Shown piece by piece: positions 16,873 through 24,905 of a DNA stretch of 64,000 nt. Origin of the DNA: Streptomyces sp. NRRL WC-3605. Lineage in GTDB: Bacteria; Actinomycetota; Actinomycetes; Streptomycetales; Streptomycetaceae. The stretch covers positions 23,119-87,118 of the forward strand of contig NZ_LLZN01000060.1 of the NCBI RefSeq assembly GCF_001509795.1. Reading direction: 5' to 3'. The translations under genes were made by a program, and so were the position numbers. The notes beneath the pieces are model-generated. The model was not told the DNA's origin. It made no database searches and saw nothing but the letters and a program-made list of their open reading frames with translations. Position 1 is the stretch's first letter, and each line of letters starts with the position of its first letter.

Positions 16873-17313
16873 TCACGCGCCGGGCGTCGCTCCGAGCGTC
16901 TGCTTCAGAGCGGCGAGGCCGTCGCGGTAGATGCCCTGGAACAGGGCGACCGCCTCCTCCTCGCTCACCCCGGCCGGGGTGAAGGTCCCCGACCACTCGA
17001 CGCGTGAGCCGGTGCCGTCCACGTCGTGCACGGTGAGCGTGGAGCGGTAGCCGGTCACGGGGAAGGGCGCGTCCACGATCGAGTAGGTGTAGCTGCGCGC
17101 GGCGTCGTCGAACCGCTCCAGCCGTTCGACGATGACGCCGCCCTCCTCGTTCGTCAGGACGCGGACGCGCCCGCCCTCCCGGAGTTCGCTGACGGGGATG
17201 TACGGCAGCCAGTCCGGCAGGGCGTCGAAGCCGCCGATCAGCTGCCAGACGGTGTCGCCCGGCACGGGGAGGTCGATGGTCGCGGTCGTGCTGGTGTTCG
17301 TGTTCGTGGTCAT
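16873..17313 (-). CDS. SRPBCC-family protein (polyketide cyclase/dehydrase-like)
   Basis: A 146-residue START/Bet v1-like fold protein with the family start ATIDLPVPGDTVWQLIGGFD and the later HDVDGTGSRVEWSGTF strand. Such proteins bind small hydrophobic ligands; the substrate is not predictable. It begins 28 bp after the aldo/keto reductase gene on the same strand, so the two are probably co-transcribed from the promoter facing the LysR gene. Confidence 0.82.
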   Translation of the reverse strand: MTTNTNTSTTATIDLPVPGDTVWQLIGGFDALPDWLPYIPVSELREGGRVRVLTNEEGGVIVERLERFDDAARSYTYSIVDAPFPVTGYRSTLTVHDVDGTGSRVEWSGTFTPAGVSEEEAVALFQGIYRDGLAALKQTLGATPGA

Positions 17314-17341
17314 GGTCCTGCTCCGGTGGTGGAAGGGGATG

Positions 17342-18352
17342 TCAGGCGCCCGGCACGGGGGCGTTGTCCGCGATCAGGCCCTCCTCGCGCAGCGCGGTCC
17401 AGAATTCGGCCGGGATCTTCGCGTCGAGGGCGCTGACGTCCTCCGCGATGCGGCTGGGCCGGGTGGCTCCGGGGACGGCGGCGACCGTGGCGGGGTGGGC
17501 CAGGGAGAACTGGAGCGCGGCGGCCTTGACGGGCACGTCGTGCCGTGCGGCGAGCGCCTTGATGCGGTCGACCCTGGCGAGGACCGCCGCGGGCGCCTTC
17601 TGGTACTCGAAGTGCTGTCCGCCGGCGAGGACGCCGGAGCTGTAGGGACCGCCGACGACGATGTCGACGTCCTGTGCCGCGGCGGCGGGCAGCAGGCGCT
17701 GCAGGGCGCGGTCGTGGTCGAGGAGGGTGTAGCGGCCGGCGAGGAGGAAGGCGTCCGGCTTGGGCTCGTCCAGGTCGAGGGTCAGCTCCAGCGGCTCGAC
17801 CCGGTTGACGCCCAGGCCCCACGCCTGGATGACGCCCTCCTCGCGCAGGCGCTGCAGGACGCGGAAGGCGCCGGTGCGGGCGGACTCGTAGGCGGCGAGC
17901 CAGGCGTCGCCGTAGAAGTCCTGGGCGACGTCGTGGACCCAGACGATGTCGAGGCGGTCGGTCCCGAGGCGACGGAGGCTGTCCTCGATGGAGCGCAGGG
18001 TGGCGTCCGCCGAGTAGTCGTTGACCATCTTGTTCGGGCGGCCGTGCTCGAAGAGGCCGCCCTTCTCGCCCAGGTCACGGGCGCCGGGGTCCTCGGTCTC
18101 GTCGAGGATGACGCGCCCGACCTTGGTGCTGAGCACGTAGGCGTCGCGGGGGCGTCCCGCCAGGGCGTCGCCCAGGCGGATCTCGGACAGTCCGGCGCCG
18201 TAGAAGGGGGCCGTGTCGTAGTAGCGGATGCCCTGGTCCCAGGCGGCGGCGACGGTGGCGGCGGCCTCGTCGTCGGGGATGGCCCGGAACATGTTGCCCA
18301 GCGGGGCGGTGCCGAAGCCCAGGCGGCCGGGCAGGAGGGACGTGATCGACAT
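17342..18352 (-). CDS. Aldo/keto reductase, D-threo-aldose 1-dehydrogenase type
   Basis: A 336-residue AKR barrel. The catalytic tetrad is visible: Asp and Tyr in YYDTAPFYGAGLSE, Lys in LSTKVGRVI, His in IVWVHDV. The N-terminus LGFGTAPLGNMFRAI matches the D-threo-aldose (L-fucose) dehydrogenase subgroup, which oxidises aldoses to lactones. Start is the ATG at 18350-18352 with GAGGT upstream; an open frame further upstream crosses the operator. It is divergent from a LysR gene that likely controls it. Confidence 0.85.
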   Translation of the reverse strand: MSITSLLPGRLGFGTAPLGNMFRAIPDDEAAATVAAAWDQGIRYYDTAPFYGAGLSEIRLGDALAGRPRDAYVLSTKVGRVILDETEDPGARDLGEKGGLFEHGRPNKMVNDYSADATLRSIEDSLRRLGTDRLDIVWVHDVAQDFYGDAWLAAYESARTGAFRVLQRLREEGVIQAWGLGVNRVEPLELTLDLDEPKPDAFLLAGRYTLLDHDRALQRLLPAAAAQDVDIVVGGPYSSGVLAGGQHFEYQKAPAAVLARVDRIKALAARHDVPVKAAALQFSLAHPATVAAVPGATRPSRIAEDVSALDAKIPAEFWTALREEGLIADNAPVPGA

Positions 18353-18463
18353 GGTGCTACCTCGTGGTGGTGCGGGAAAAGGGAACCCGTCGGTGGGGGT
18401 CCGGAGCGCCGGACCGGCCTTCGACGGCCTGACCTCTTCGACCGTAGGATCGGGACTTGAGAC

Positions 18464-18484
18464 TGTCCAAGACTTGCTTGGACA
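18464..18484. promoter_or_regulatory. Operator between LysR and aldo/keto reductase genes
   Basis: Perfect 8-bp arms TGTCCAAG/CTTGGACA (18464-18471, 18477-18484) are separated by 5 bp. Weaker outer arms GGACT and AGTCC (from 18453 and to 18495) enclose it. It lies about 24 bp before the LysR start and about 110 bp before the reductase, the classic place for LysR autoregulation. Confidence 0.65.
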
Positions 18485-18507
18485 CACTTGAGTCCCTGGA
18501 GGTCTCG

Positions 18508-19419
18508 ATGCTGGACCTGCGCCAGATCCGGTACTTCGTGGCGGTCGCCGAGACCGAGCACGTCGGCCAGGCCGCCGAGCGCCTGCACATCTCGCAGTCC
18601 CCGCTCAGCCGGCAGATCGCCCAGCTGGAGAAGAGCCTGGGCCTGACCCTCTTCGAGCGGGGGCAGCAGCGGATCCGGCTCACCCGCGACGGCCAGGTCT
18701 TCCTGTCGGAGGCCCGTGCGCTGCTGCGGCACGCCGACCGGCTGGAGAACCTGGGGCGCCGGCTGGGCCGCGGTGAGGAGGGCGGCCTGTGCGTCGGCTA
18801 CATCGCCGACGCCATGCACACGGGCGTGCTGCCCGCGGCGCTGCGCTCCCTGCACGACGAGCGCCCCGGCATCCACGTGGCCCTGTACAGCCTGACCCCC
18901 GCCGAGCAGTTCGAGGGCCTGCGGCAGCGCAGCCTCGACATCGCGCTCGTCCATGAGCCGCCGCCCGCCGAGGACCCCGACCTGACGGCCGCTCCCCTGC
19001 TGGAGGACCCGCTGCTGCTCGCCGTACCCGCCGGGCATCCGCTGGCGGAGCGGCCCGAGGTGACGCCCGGGGACCTGGACGGGCAGCCGTGGATCGCCGT
19101 GGAGAATCCGCAGGACCCGTCCTGGCGGGACACGTTCGTCGCGTCGTGCGCCGCGTCCGGCTTCACCCCGGACATCCGCATGGACGCCGCCGAACCGCTC
19201 ACCGCGCTCGGCCTGGTCGCGTCCGGGCTGGGGCTCGCCCTGGTGCAGCGGAGCATGGTGCGCGGCATGTCGGAGGCGGTCGCGGTCCGCGAACTCCCCT
19301 GGCACGACCGGTCCGTTCAGCTGTGGGCGGCCTGGCACCGGGTGGACCTGCGACCCGTGGTCGCCTCGTTCCGCGCGCTGACGCTCGCGTCAGGCCCGGT
19401 GAGCGCGGCCCGGGGGTGA
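18508..19419 (+). CDS. LysR-family transcriptional regulator
   Basis: A 303-residue LysR protein. The N-terminal winged helix (MLDLRQIRYFVAVAETEHVG; AERLHISQSPLSRQIAQLEK) is followed by an effector-binding domain from about residue 90. TGGAGG at 18497-18502 sets the start. It reads away from the aldo/keto reductase/SRPBCC pair and probably controls them through the palindrome at 18464-18484. The inducer is unknown. Confidence 0.9.
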   Translation: MLDLRQIRYFVAVAETEHVGQAAERLHISQSPLSRQIAQLEKSLGLTLFERGQQRIRLTRDGQVFLSEARALLRHADRLENLGRRLGRGEEGGLCVGYIADAMHTGVLPAALRSLHDERPGIHVALYSLTPAEQFEGLRQRSLDIALVHEPPPAEDPDLTAAPLLEDPLLLAVPAGHPLAERPEVTPGDLDGQPWIAVENPQDPSWRDTFVASCAASGFTPDIRMDAAEPLTALGLVASGLGLALVQRSMVRGMSEAVAVRELPWHDRSVQLWAAWHRVDLRPVVASFRALTLASGPVSAARG

Positions 19420-19431
19420 GGGTGCGGGGCG

Positions 19432-20304
19432 TCAGCGCCCGATCTTGTCCAGCTCGGCGAGGTCGTCGTCGGAGAGCGTCAGGCCCGCTCCGGCGATGTT
19501 CTCCCGCAGATGCGTCACCGACGAGGTGCCGGGGATCAGCAGGATGTTCGGCGACCGCCGCAGCAGCCAGGCGAGGGCCACGGACATCGGTGTCGCGTCC
19601 AGCCGGGCGGCCACGGCCGTGAGCGCGGAGGCCTGCAGCGGGGTGAAGCCGCCGAGGGGGAAGAACGGCACGTAGGCGATGCCCGCTTCGGCGAGTTCGT
19701 CGATGAGCTCGTCGTCCTGACGGTGGGCCAGGTTGTACATGTTCTGCACGCACACGACCGGGGCGATCGCGCGGGCCTCGGCGACCTGTTCCGGCGTCGC
19801 GTTGCTCACGCCGAGATGCCGGACCAGGCCCTGCCTCCGGAGGTCCACGAGTGTTGCGAACGGCTCCGCGAGCGAACCGGGTACGGGGCCCCGGGCGTCG
19901 CCGAGCCGCAGGTTGACCACGTCCAGCGTGTCGAGGCCCAGGCGCTCCAGGTTGTCCTCGACGGCGCGGCGCACGTCCTCGGGCCGGCGCGCCGGAGGCC
20001 AGCCGCCGTCCGCGTCCCGGGTCGCGCCGACCTTGGTCACGATGTGCAGTGGATCGACGTACGGGTGCAGGGCCTCGCGGATCAGCTCGTTGGTGACGTG
20101 CGGGCCGTACGCGTCGGCCGTGTCGATGTGGGTGACGCCGAGGCGAACGGCCTCGCGCAGGACGGCGAGAGCGCCCTCGCGGTCGGCCGGCGGGCCCATG
20201 ACCCCGGGGCCGGCCAGCTGCATCGCGCCGTAGCCGAACCGCGTGACGGTCAGGTCGCCCAGGGGCCAGGTGCCGCCGGGGAGTGAGACGGAGGAGGTGC
20301 TCAT
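19432..20304 (-). CDS. Aldo/keto reductase
   Basis: A 290-residue AKR. Asp/Tyr are in HIDTADAYGPHVTNELI and Lys in HIVTKVGAT. At the usual His site the sequence is VVNLRLGD, so Asn replaces His, a change also seen in YdbC-like and AKR11-type reductases. Start ATG 20302-20304 follows GAAAGG. It ends 12 bp from the LysR stop (convergent) and is divergent from an HxlR gene. Three palindromes lie between it and that regulator. It likely reduces a carbonyl formed during redox or electrophile stress; the substrate is unknown. Confidence 0.85.
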   Translation of the reverse strand: MSTSSVSLPGGTWPLGDLTVTRFGYGAMQLAGPGVMGPPADREGALAVLREAVRLGVTHIDTADAYGPHVTNELIREALHPYVDPLHIVTKVGATRDADGGWPPARRPEDVRRAVEDNLERLGLDTLDVVNLRLGDARGPVPGSLAEPFATLVDLRRQGLVRHLGVSNATPEQVAEARAIAPVVCVQNMYNLAHRQDDELIDELAEAGIAYVPFFPLGGFTPLQASALTAVAARLDATPMSVALAWLLRRSPNILLIPGTSSVTHLRENIAGAGLTLSDDDLAELDKIGR

Positions 20305-20352
20305 GGTGTGCCTTTCGAGTCGGATCATCCGCTGGTGCCTGACGGCGCCTTG

Positions 20353-20403
20353 CACCACTATTGGTGGGCAGCTTCCCTGAGGGAAGCAGGCACTTCGAAG
20401 TGC
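20353..20403. promoter_or_regulatory. Three tandem palindromes between aldo/keto reductase and HxlR genes
   Basis: CACCA-CTAT-TGGTG (20353-20366), GCTTCCC-TGA-GGGAAGC (20371-20387) and the perfect 14-mer GCACTTCGAAGTGC (20390-20403) lie end to end in the 132-bp divergent region. They are probable operators for the HxlR protein, other regulators, or both. Confidence 0.65.
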
Positions 20404-20436
20404 GTAGGGCACCCGACGGTGGGAGGAAGACGGCCG

Positions 20437-20877
20437 ATGGCGACGACGACGGCGGAGCAGCAGCGGGTTCAGGCCAAGGTGGCGTACGACGCCTTCCTGG
20501 CGGTGTGCCCCAGCCGCCAACTGCTCGACCGGATCTCCGGCAAGTGGGTCACGCTGGTCCTGGCCGCGCTCGGCACCGGCGGCGCGTCCGGACCGGGGGC
20601 CTGCGGGGGCGAGCCTCGGGCGATGCGCTACTCGGAGCTGCAGCGCCTGCTGGCCGGGGTCAGCCAGAAGATGCTCACGCAGACGCTGCGCTCCCTGGAG
20701 CGTGACGGACTGGTGTCCCGCACCGTGGTGCCGACCGTGCCCGTGACGGTGTCGTACGAGCTGACGGACCTCGGGCTGTCGCTGTACGAGATGACGCGCG
20801 GCCTCAAGGCGTGGGCCGAGGCGCACATGGACGACGTGCTGTCCCACCGCGAGACGTACGACGCGCACACCGCCTGA
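20437..20877 (+). CDS. HxlR-family winged-helix regulator
   Basis: A 146-residue MarR/HxlR protein. It has the family cysteine near the N-terminus (FLAVCPSRQLLDRISGKW), a recognition region (MRYSELQRLLAGVSQKMLTQ) and a wing (RTVVPTVPVTVSYELTDLG). An insertion rich in Gly/Ala/Cys sits before the recognition helices. GGGAGG lies about 10 nt before the ATG at 20437; the longer open frame overlaps the operators and is rejected. The cysteine may sense reactive electrophiles or quinones, as in HypR/YodB-type proteins, and it probably controls the divergent reductase. Confidence 0.88.
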   Translation: MATTTAEQQRVQAKVAYDAFLAVCPSRQLLDRISGKWVTLVLAALGTGGASGPGACGGEPRAMRYSELQRLLAGVSQKMLTQTLRSLERDGLVSRTVVPTVPVTVSYELTDLGLSLYEMTRGLKAWAEAHMDDVLSHRETYDAHTA

Positions 20878-20880
20878 CGC

Positions 20881-21396
20881 TCACCGACGTCCGGCCCGGA
20901 CGTCGGACGTCAGGTCCGCGGCGACCTCGCGGGCCCAGTCCTCGATCCCGGCGAAGTCGCGGAAGTCGCCTCCCTTCCCGCTGCGCAGGATCATCCGGGC
21001 GACGCGGCCCCGGGCGCCCTCCCGCAGGCAGCCCCCGAAGGTGATGTGCCCGAGGGCGTGCAGCCGGGACATGGCCCGTTCCACCCCGGGCACCGGGGGG
21101 ATGTCGCGCTCGGAGGCCGACGGGTCCAGCGGGCCGCTGCTGAACAGCCACACCGGGCGGGCGGCCAGATCCTCGCGGTGCCGCCGGACGAACCGGCGGG
21201 CGTCCTTGTGCCAGCGTCCGGTGTACAGGGCGCCGCCGACCACGACGGCGTCGTAGCTCCACACGCTCCTGACGGTGCGGGCGGGCAGCGCCTCGGCGGT
21301 GAGGCCCTCCGTCCGCAGCACCTCGGCGACGGTCTCGGCGATCTCGGCCGTCGACCCGTTCGTCGTCCCGTAGGCGACGAGCACCTTGGCGGTCAT
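20881..21396 (-). CDS. Flavodoxin-domain protein (HemG-like)
   Basis: A 171-residue FMN-binding flavodoxin fold protein. The phosphate-binding loop is VAYGTTNGSTAEIAETVAEV and the second FMN segment is AVVVGGALYTGRWHKDARRF. It resembles the flavodoxin domain of menaquinone-dependent protoporphyrinogen oxidase. Start ATG 21394-21396 follows GGAGG. It is the last of six co-directional genes typical of actinobacterial low-oxygen clusters. It probably transfers electrons; the partner is unknown. Confidence 0.82.
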   Translation of the reverse strand: MTAKVLVAYGTTNGSTAEIAETVAEVLRTEGLTAEALPARTVRSVWSYDAVVVGGALYTGRWHKDARRFVRRHREDLAARPVWLFSSGPLDPSASERDIPPVPGVERAMSRLHALGHITFGGCLREGARGRVARMILRSGKGGDFRDFAGIEDWAREVAADLTSDVRAGRR

Positions 21397-21425
21397 GGCA
21401 CGCGGCCCTCCTTCGTCCTCCCAGG

Positions 21426-22130
21426 TCACAGCCGGCGAGGCCATGACAGTTCCTCGGGGCGGGTGTGCGCGTCGTCCAGCCGGTAGGACAGCTTGTTCAC
21501 GACGCCCACCACGCCGTCGATCTGACGGGTCATCGACACTGCGATCTCCGTCTCGCTCCGGCGCTCCATGGGGCCGGCGAGTGTGACCACTCCCTCCACG
21601 ACGATGACCGTGACGCTGCCCGGCGGCAGCCAGAGGGCGCGCGCCAGCACCTCGTCGACGACCTCGGCGCGGATGTCGGCGTCCGGCCGCAGGAAGACCT
21701 GGAGCAGGTCCCGGCGGGTGACGATGCCGACGAGGCGGTCCTCCTCGTCCAGGACGGGCAGTCGTTCCACCCGGTGCCGTGCCATGGTCCTGGCCGCCTC
21801 GACGATGGTGTCCTCGGCGTGCACGGTGACCGGGGGTTCGGTCATCAGCTGCCCGGCGGTGCGGGCCCGGGTCTTCGCGGCGCGCCGGCGTCCGGCGCGG
21901 GTGAGCCGGCCGAGGCCGAACCGGCTGCCGGGCGGGTCCGGCGGGGTGGCCTGACGGGCCAGCAGGTCGGTCTCGGAGATCACACCGAGGACCATCTCGT
22001 CGTCGTCGACCACCGGGAGCCCGCTGACGCGGTGCCCGTCGAGCAGCCGGGCCACCTCTTTGAACGGGGTGCCGTACTCGGCGCGGACGACGTCCGTCGT
22101 CATGACCGAGCCGACCTTGTCGTGTTTCAT
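21426..22130 (-). CDS. CBS-pair protein with C-terminal BON domain
   Basis: A 234-residue protein with two CBS motifs (about 8-60, VMTTDVVRAEYGTPFKEVAR; about 95-150, LMTEPPVTVHAEDTIVEAA). They are joined by a basic linker and followed by a BON domain (about 155-215). CBS pairs sense adenine nucleotides, and BON domains often bind membranes or phospholipid. A strong GAGGAGG precedes the ATG at 22128-22130. It begins 10 bp after the large acetyltransferase gene and is surely in its operon. Such proteins are common in hypoxia/dormancy regulons. Confidence 0.88.
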   Translation of the reverse strand: MKHDKVGSVMTTDVVRAEYGTPFKEVARLLDGHRVSGLPVVDDDEMVLGVISETDLLARQATPPDPPGSRFGLGRLTRAGRRRAAKTRARTAGQLMTEPPVTVHAEDTIVEAARTMARHRVERLPVLDEEDRLVGIVTRRDLLQVFLRPDADIRAEVVDEVLARALWLPPGSVTVIVVEGVVTLAGPMERRSETEIAVSMTRQIDGVVGVVNKLSYRLDDAHTRPEELSWPRRL

Positions 22131-22140
22131 GGGGGCCTCC

Positions 22141-24831
22141 TCAGCGGAGCCGGCGCAGATACGGGTCGTGGGGTGCGCGGGGCACCAGGCGTACGCGTGC
22201 GTCGAGCACGGTGACACCGCCCGGTGCCGCGAGTACGGGGTTGAAGTCGGCCTCGGCCAGCTGCGGCAGGTCGGCCGCCATCCGGGACAGGCGCAGCAGC
22301 AGCTGTTCGAGCCCGGGGAGGTCGACGGGCCGGGCGCCGTCCGCACCGAGCAGGAGGGGCGCGCAGCGGGGCGACGTGATCAGGTCGTGCACGTCGTGGT
22401 CGGTGAGCGGGGCGAGCCGGGCCGCGTGGTCCGCGAGGACGTCGGTGGCGGCGCCGCCGAGCCCGAACAGGACGAGCGGGCCGAAGACCTCGTCCTGGAC
22501 GACACCTGCGCACAGTTCGGTGCCCCGGTCCGCGAGCGGCTGGACGAGGACGCCCTCCAGCAGCCCGGCGAAGCGGGTCTCCAGGTCGCGGAAGGCGGCC
22601 CGGACCTGGGAGTCGCCGCGCAGGTCGAGGTGGACGGCGTGCGCTGCGCTCTTGTGCACGAGACCGGGCCAGTACCCCTTCATCACGACGCGTCCGTCGA
22701 AGCCGCGCAGCCGCCCGGCGGCGAGCACGGCGTCGTCCTCGGTCTCGGCCCAGGCCCAGGGTGCCTGCGGGATGCCGTAGCAGCCGAGGAGTTCGGCGCA
22801 CTCGCGCGGGTGCAGCCATCCGCCGTCTGGGTGGCGGGTGAGGAAGGTGTCGGCGACGGTACGGGCCCGGTCGGTCTCGACGCCGTCGAGGTCGGGGATC
22901 GTGCCGACGGGGCGGGCGAGCCAGGCGGCGCGGCGGGCGGCGTGGGCCAGGGCGCGGGCGGCCGCCCGGGGTTCGGCGTAGGACGGGACCGTGGTGCCGT
23001 CGGCGGCGGGCAGCAGCTCGACGGGCAGGGCCTGTTCGAGGCGGACGGCGACAACGGGCTTGGGCCGCCGTCCGGGCCGGGTGAGGGCCCGCACGAGGTC
23101 GTCCCCGGTGGCGGCGGCGAGCGCCGTGGGGACGAGGGCGACGACGACGGCGTCCACGGCACGGTGGCGCAGCAGCCGGTCCACGCAGGCGGCGAGCTGG
23201 TCCTCGGTGACGGCGTCGCCGGTGTCGACGGGGTTGCCGGCGACGGCGTCGCCGGGCAGGGCGGCGAGCAGGCCGGCCGCCAGGTCCGGGGTGGGTTCGG
23301 GGAGCTGGAGTCCGGCTTCCACGCAGGCGTCGGCCGTGAGGACACCGACGCCGCCCGCGTTGGTGACGATCGCGACGCGGGCGCCGGCGGGCAGGGGCTG
23401 GGCGTGCAGCAGGGCGGCGGTTTCGAGGAGTTCCCCGCAGGAGCGGGTCGCCGTGACGCCGGCCTGCGTGAACAGGGCGGCGCGTGTCATGGTGCGGGTC
23501 GCCGCGGCCGCGGTGTGGGAGGCGGCGGCGCGCCGGCCGGCCTCGGTGCGGCCGGCGTCGACGGTCAGGACCGGCATCCGGCGGGTCACGCGCCGGGCGG
23601 TGCGGGAGAACGCGCGGGGGCTGCCGAAGGACTCCAGGTGCAGCACGGCGAGATCGGTGCGGCCGTCGCTCTCCCACCACTGGAGCATGTCGTTGCCGCT
23701 GACGTCGTACTTGGCGCCGAGGGAGGCGAACGAGGAGACGCCGATGCCGAGCCGGGACAGCCCGTCGAGCAGGGCGATGCCCACCCCGCCGGACTGCACG
23801 GCGACCCCGGCCGTGCCGCCGCTCGGGGGACGCGCGGCGAACGTGGCGTACAGCCGGTGTGCGGTGTTCGCGAGGCCGAGGCAGTCGGGGCCGACCAGTC
23901 GCATCCCGTGGGACCGGCAGGTGTCCAGCAGGTCGCGGCCCTGCTCGGCGTCCAGCCCGCCCGTGACGACGACGAGGCCCCCTACGCCCGCCTTGCCGCA
24001 CTCCTCGGCGGCCCCGGGGACCGCGGCGGCCGGGACGGCGAGCACCGCGAGGTCGGGTGTCACGGGCAGCGCGTCGACGGAGGGGTGACAGGGCACGCCG
24101 AGGATCGAGCGGGCGGCGGGGTTCACGGCGAACAGGCGGCCTGTGTAGCCGCCGGAGCGCAGCTGGTGCAGGATCGCCCGGCCGACCGAGCCGGGCCGCC
24201 GTCCGGCGCCGACCACGGCGACGGTCCGGGGGCGCAGCAGCGGGTCGAGGCTGACGAGGTCGGCGGTGCGGGCGCGTTCCTCGACGGCGGTCAGATAGGT
24301 GTCGCTCTGGTCGAGGGCTATGGCGCAGCGCACCTCGGGTCCGTCGAAGTGCCGGGCGGTGCGCAGGCCGAGGCCGGCGAAGAGCCGCAGCACCTCGTGG
24401 TTCTCGCTGAGCGCCTCGGCGGTGAACGTGGTGATGCCGGTGGCGCGGGCCGCGGAGACGAGGTGTTCGACGAGGAGGGTGCCGATGCCCCGGTGGTGCA
24501 GGTGGTCGGCGACCGCGAGGGAGACCTCGGCGGTGTCCGCGTCCGGGGCGCCGGGCGTGTCGTACTCGGCGAGGCCGACGACGCGTCCCCCGGTCTCGGC
24601 CAGCAGGGCCAGATGTCCGGGGCGGGGTGTGCCGCAGGCCCGGTCGGCGGCGGCCCCGGCGGAGCTGCGGGCGGCGGTGAAGAAGCGGAGGCGCAGGTTC
24701 TCCGGGGACATGGCGTCGTACAGGGCGCGGATCCGGTCGTGGTCGGCCGGCTCCACCGGGCGGACGCACACGGTGGTGCCGTCCGCCAGGAGGGCGTGGG
24801 TGGTGGGCCGGCCGAGCATGTGGTCGTTCAT
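22141..24831 (-). CDS. GNAT acetyltransferase fused to ADP-forming acyl-CoA synthetase (Pat-type)
   Basis: An 896-residue fusion. Residues 15-175 are a GNAT acetyltransferase (TAEVSLAVADHLHHRGIGTL is its acetyl-CoA loop). About 205-650 is the CoA-binding/ligase part of NDP-forming acyl-CoA synthetases, and about 670-890 the ATP-grasp part (VMKGYWPGLVHKSAAHAVHL). The order, GNAT first, is that described for the protein lysine acetyltransferase PatA of Streptomyces lividans. The synthetase catalytic histidine appears retained (His439 in ASHTAAAATRTM). It probably acetylates metabolic enzymes such as acetyl-CoA synthetase; ligase activity is possible. Confidence 0.88.
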   Translation of the reverse strand: MNDHMLGRPTTHALLADGTTVCVRPVEPADHDRIRALYDAMSPENLRLRFFTAARSSAGAAADRACGTPRPGHLALLAETGGRVVGLAEYDTPGAPDADTAEVSLAVADHLHHRGIGTLLVEHLVSAARATGITTFTAEALSENHEVLRLFAGLGLRTARHFDGPEVRCAIALDQSDTYLTAVEERARTADLVSLDPLLRPRTVAVVGAGRRPGSVGRAILHQLRSGGYTGRLFAVNPAARSILGVPCHPSVDALPVTPDLAVLAVPAAAVPGAAEECGKAGVGGLVVVTGGLDAEQGRDLLDTCRSHGMRLVGPDCLGLANTAHRLYATFAARPPSGGTAGVAVQSGGVGIALLDGLSRLGIGVSSFASLGAKYDVSGNDMLQWWESDGRTDLAVLHLESFGSPRAFSRTARRVTRRMPVLTVDAGRTEAGRRAAASHTAAAATRTMTRAALFTQAGVTATRSCGELLETAALLHAQPLPAGARVAIVTNAGGVGVLTADACVEAGLQLPEPTPDLAAGLLAALPGDAVAGNPVDTGDAVTEDQLAACVDRLLRHRAVDAVVVALVPTALAAATGDDLVRALTRPGRRPKPVVAVRLEQALPVELLPAADGTTVPSYAEPRAAARALAHAARRAAWLARPVGTIPDLDGVETDRARTVADTFLTRHPDGGWLHPRECAELLGCYGIPQAPWAWAETEDDAVLAAGRLRGFDGRVVMKGYWPGLVHKSAAHAVHLDLRGDSQVRAAFRDLETRFAGLLEGVLVQPLADRGTELCAGVVQDEVFGPLVLFGLGGAATDVLADHAARLAPLTDHDVHDLITSPRCAPLLLGADGARPVDLPGLEQLLLRLSRMAADLPQLAEADFNPVLAAPGGVTVLDARVRLVPRAPHDPYLRRLR

Positions 24832-24854
24832 CGCTCCCCCTGCTGTTCGGCCGC

Positions 24855-24878
24855 GCCGCTCCCTTGTCCGGGAGCGGC
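24855..24878 (-). terminator. Hairpin after the universal stress protein gene
   Basis: Perfect 9-bp arms GCCGCTCCC/GGGAGCGGC (24855-24863, 24870-24878) with a 6-nt loop lie in the 74-bp gap between the Usp gene and the acetyltransferase gene, suggesting at least partial termination between them. Confidence 0.6.
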
Positions 24879-24905
24879 CGGCGGGCGGTGGCCCGTGTCC
24901 GTCCG

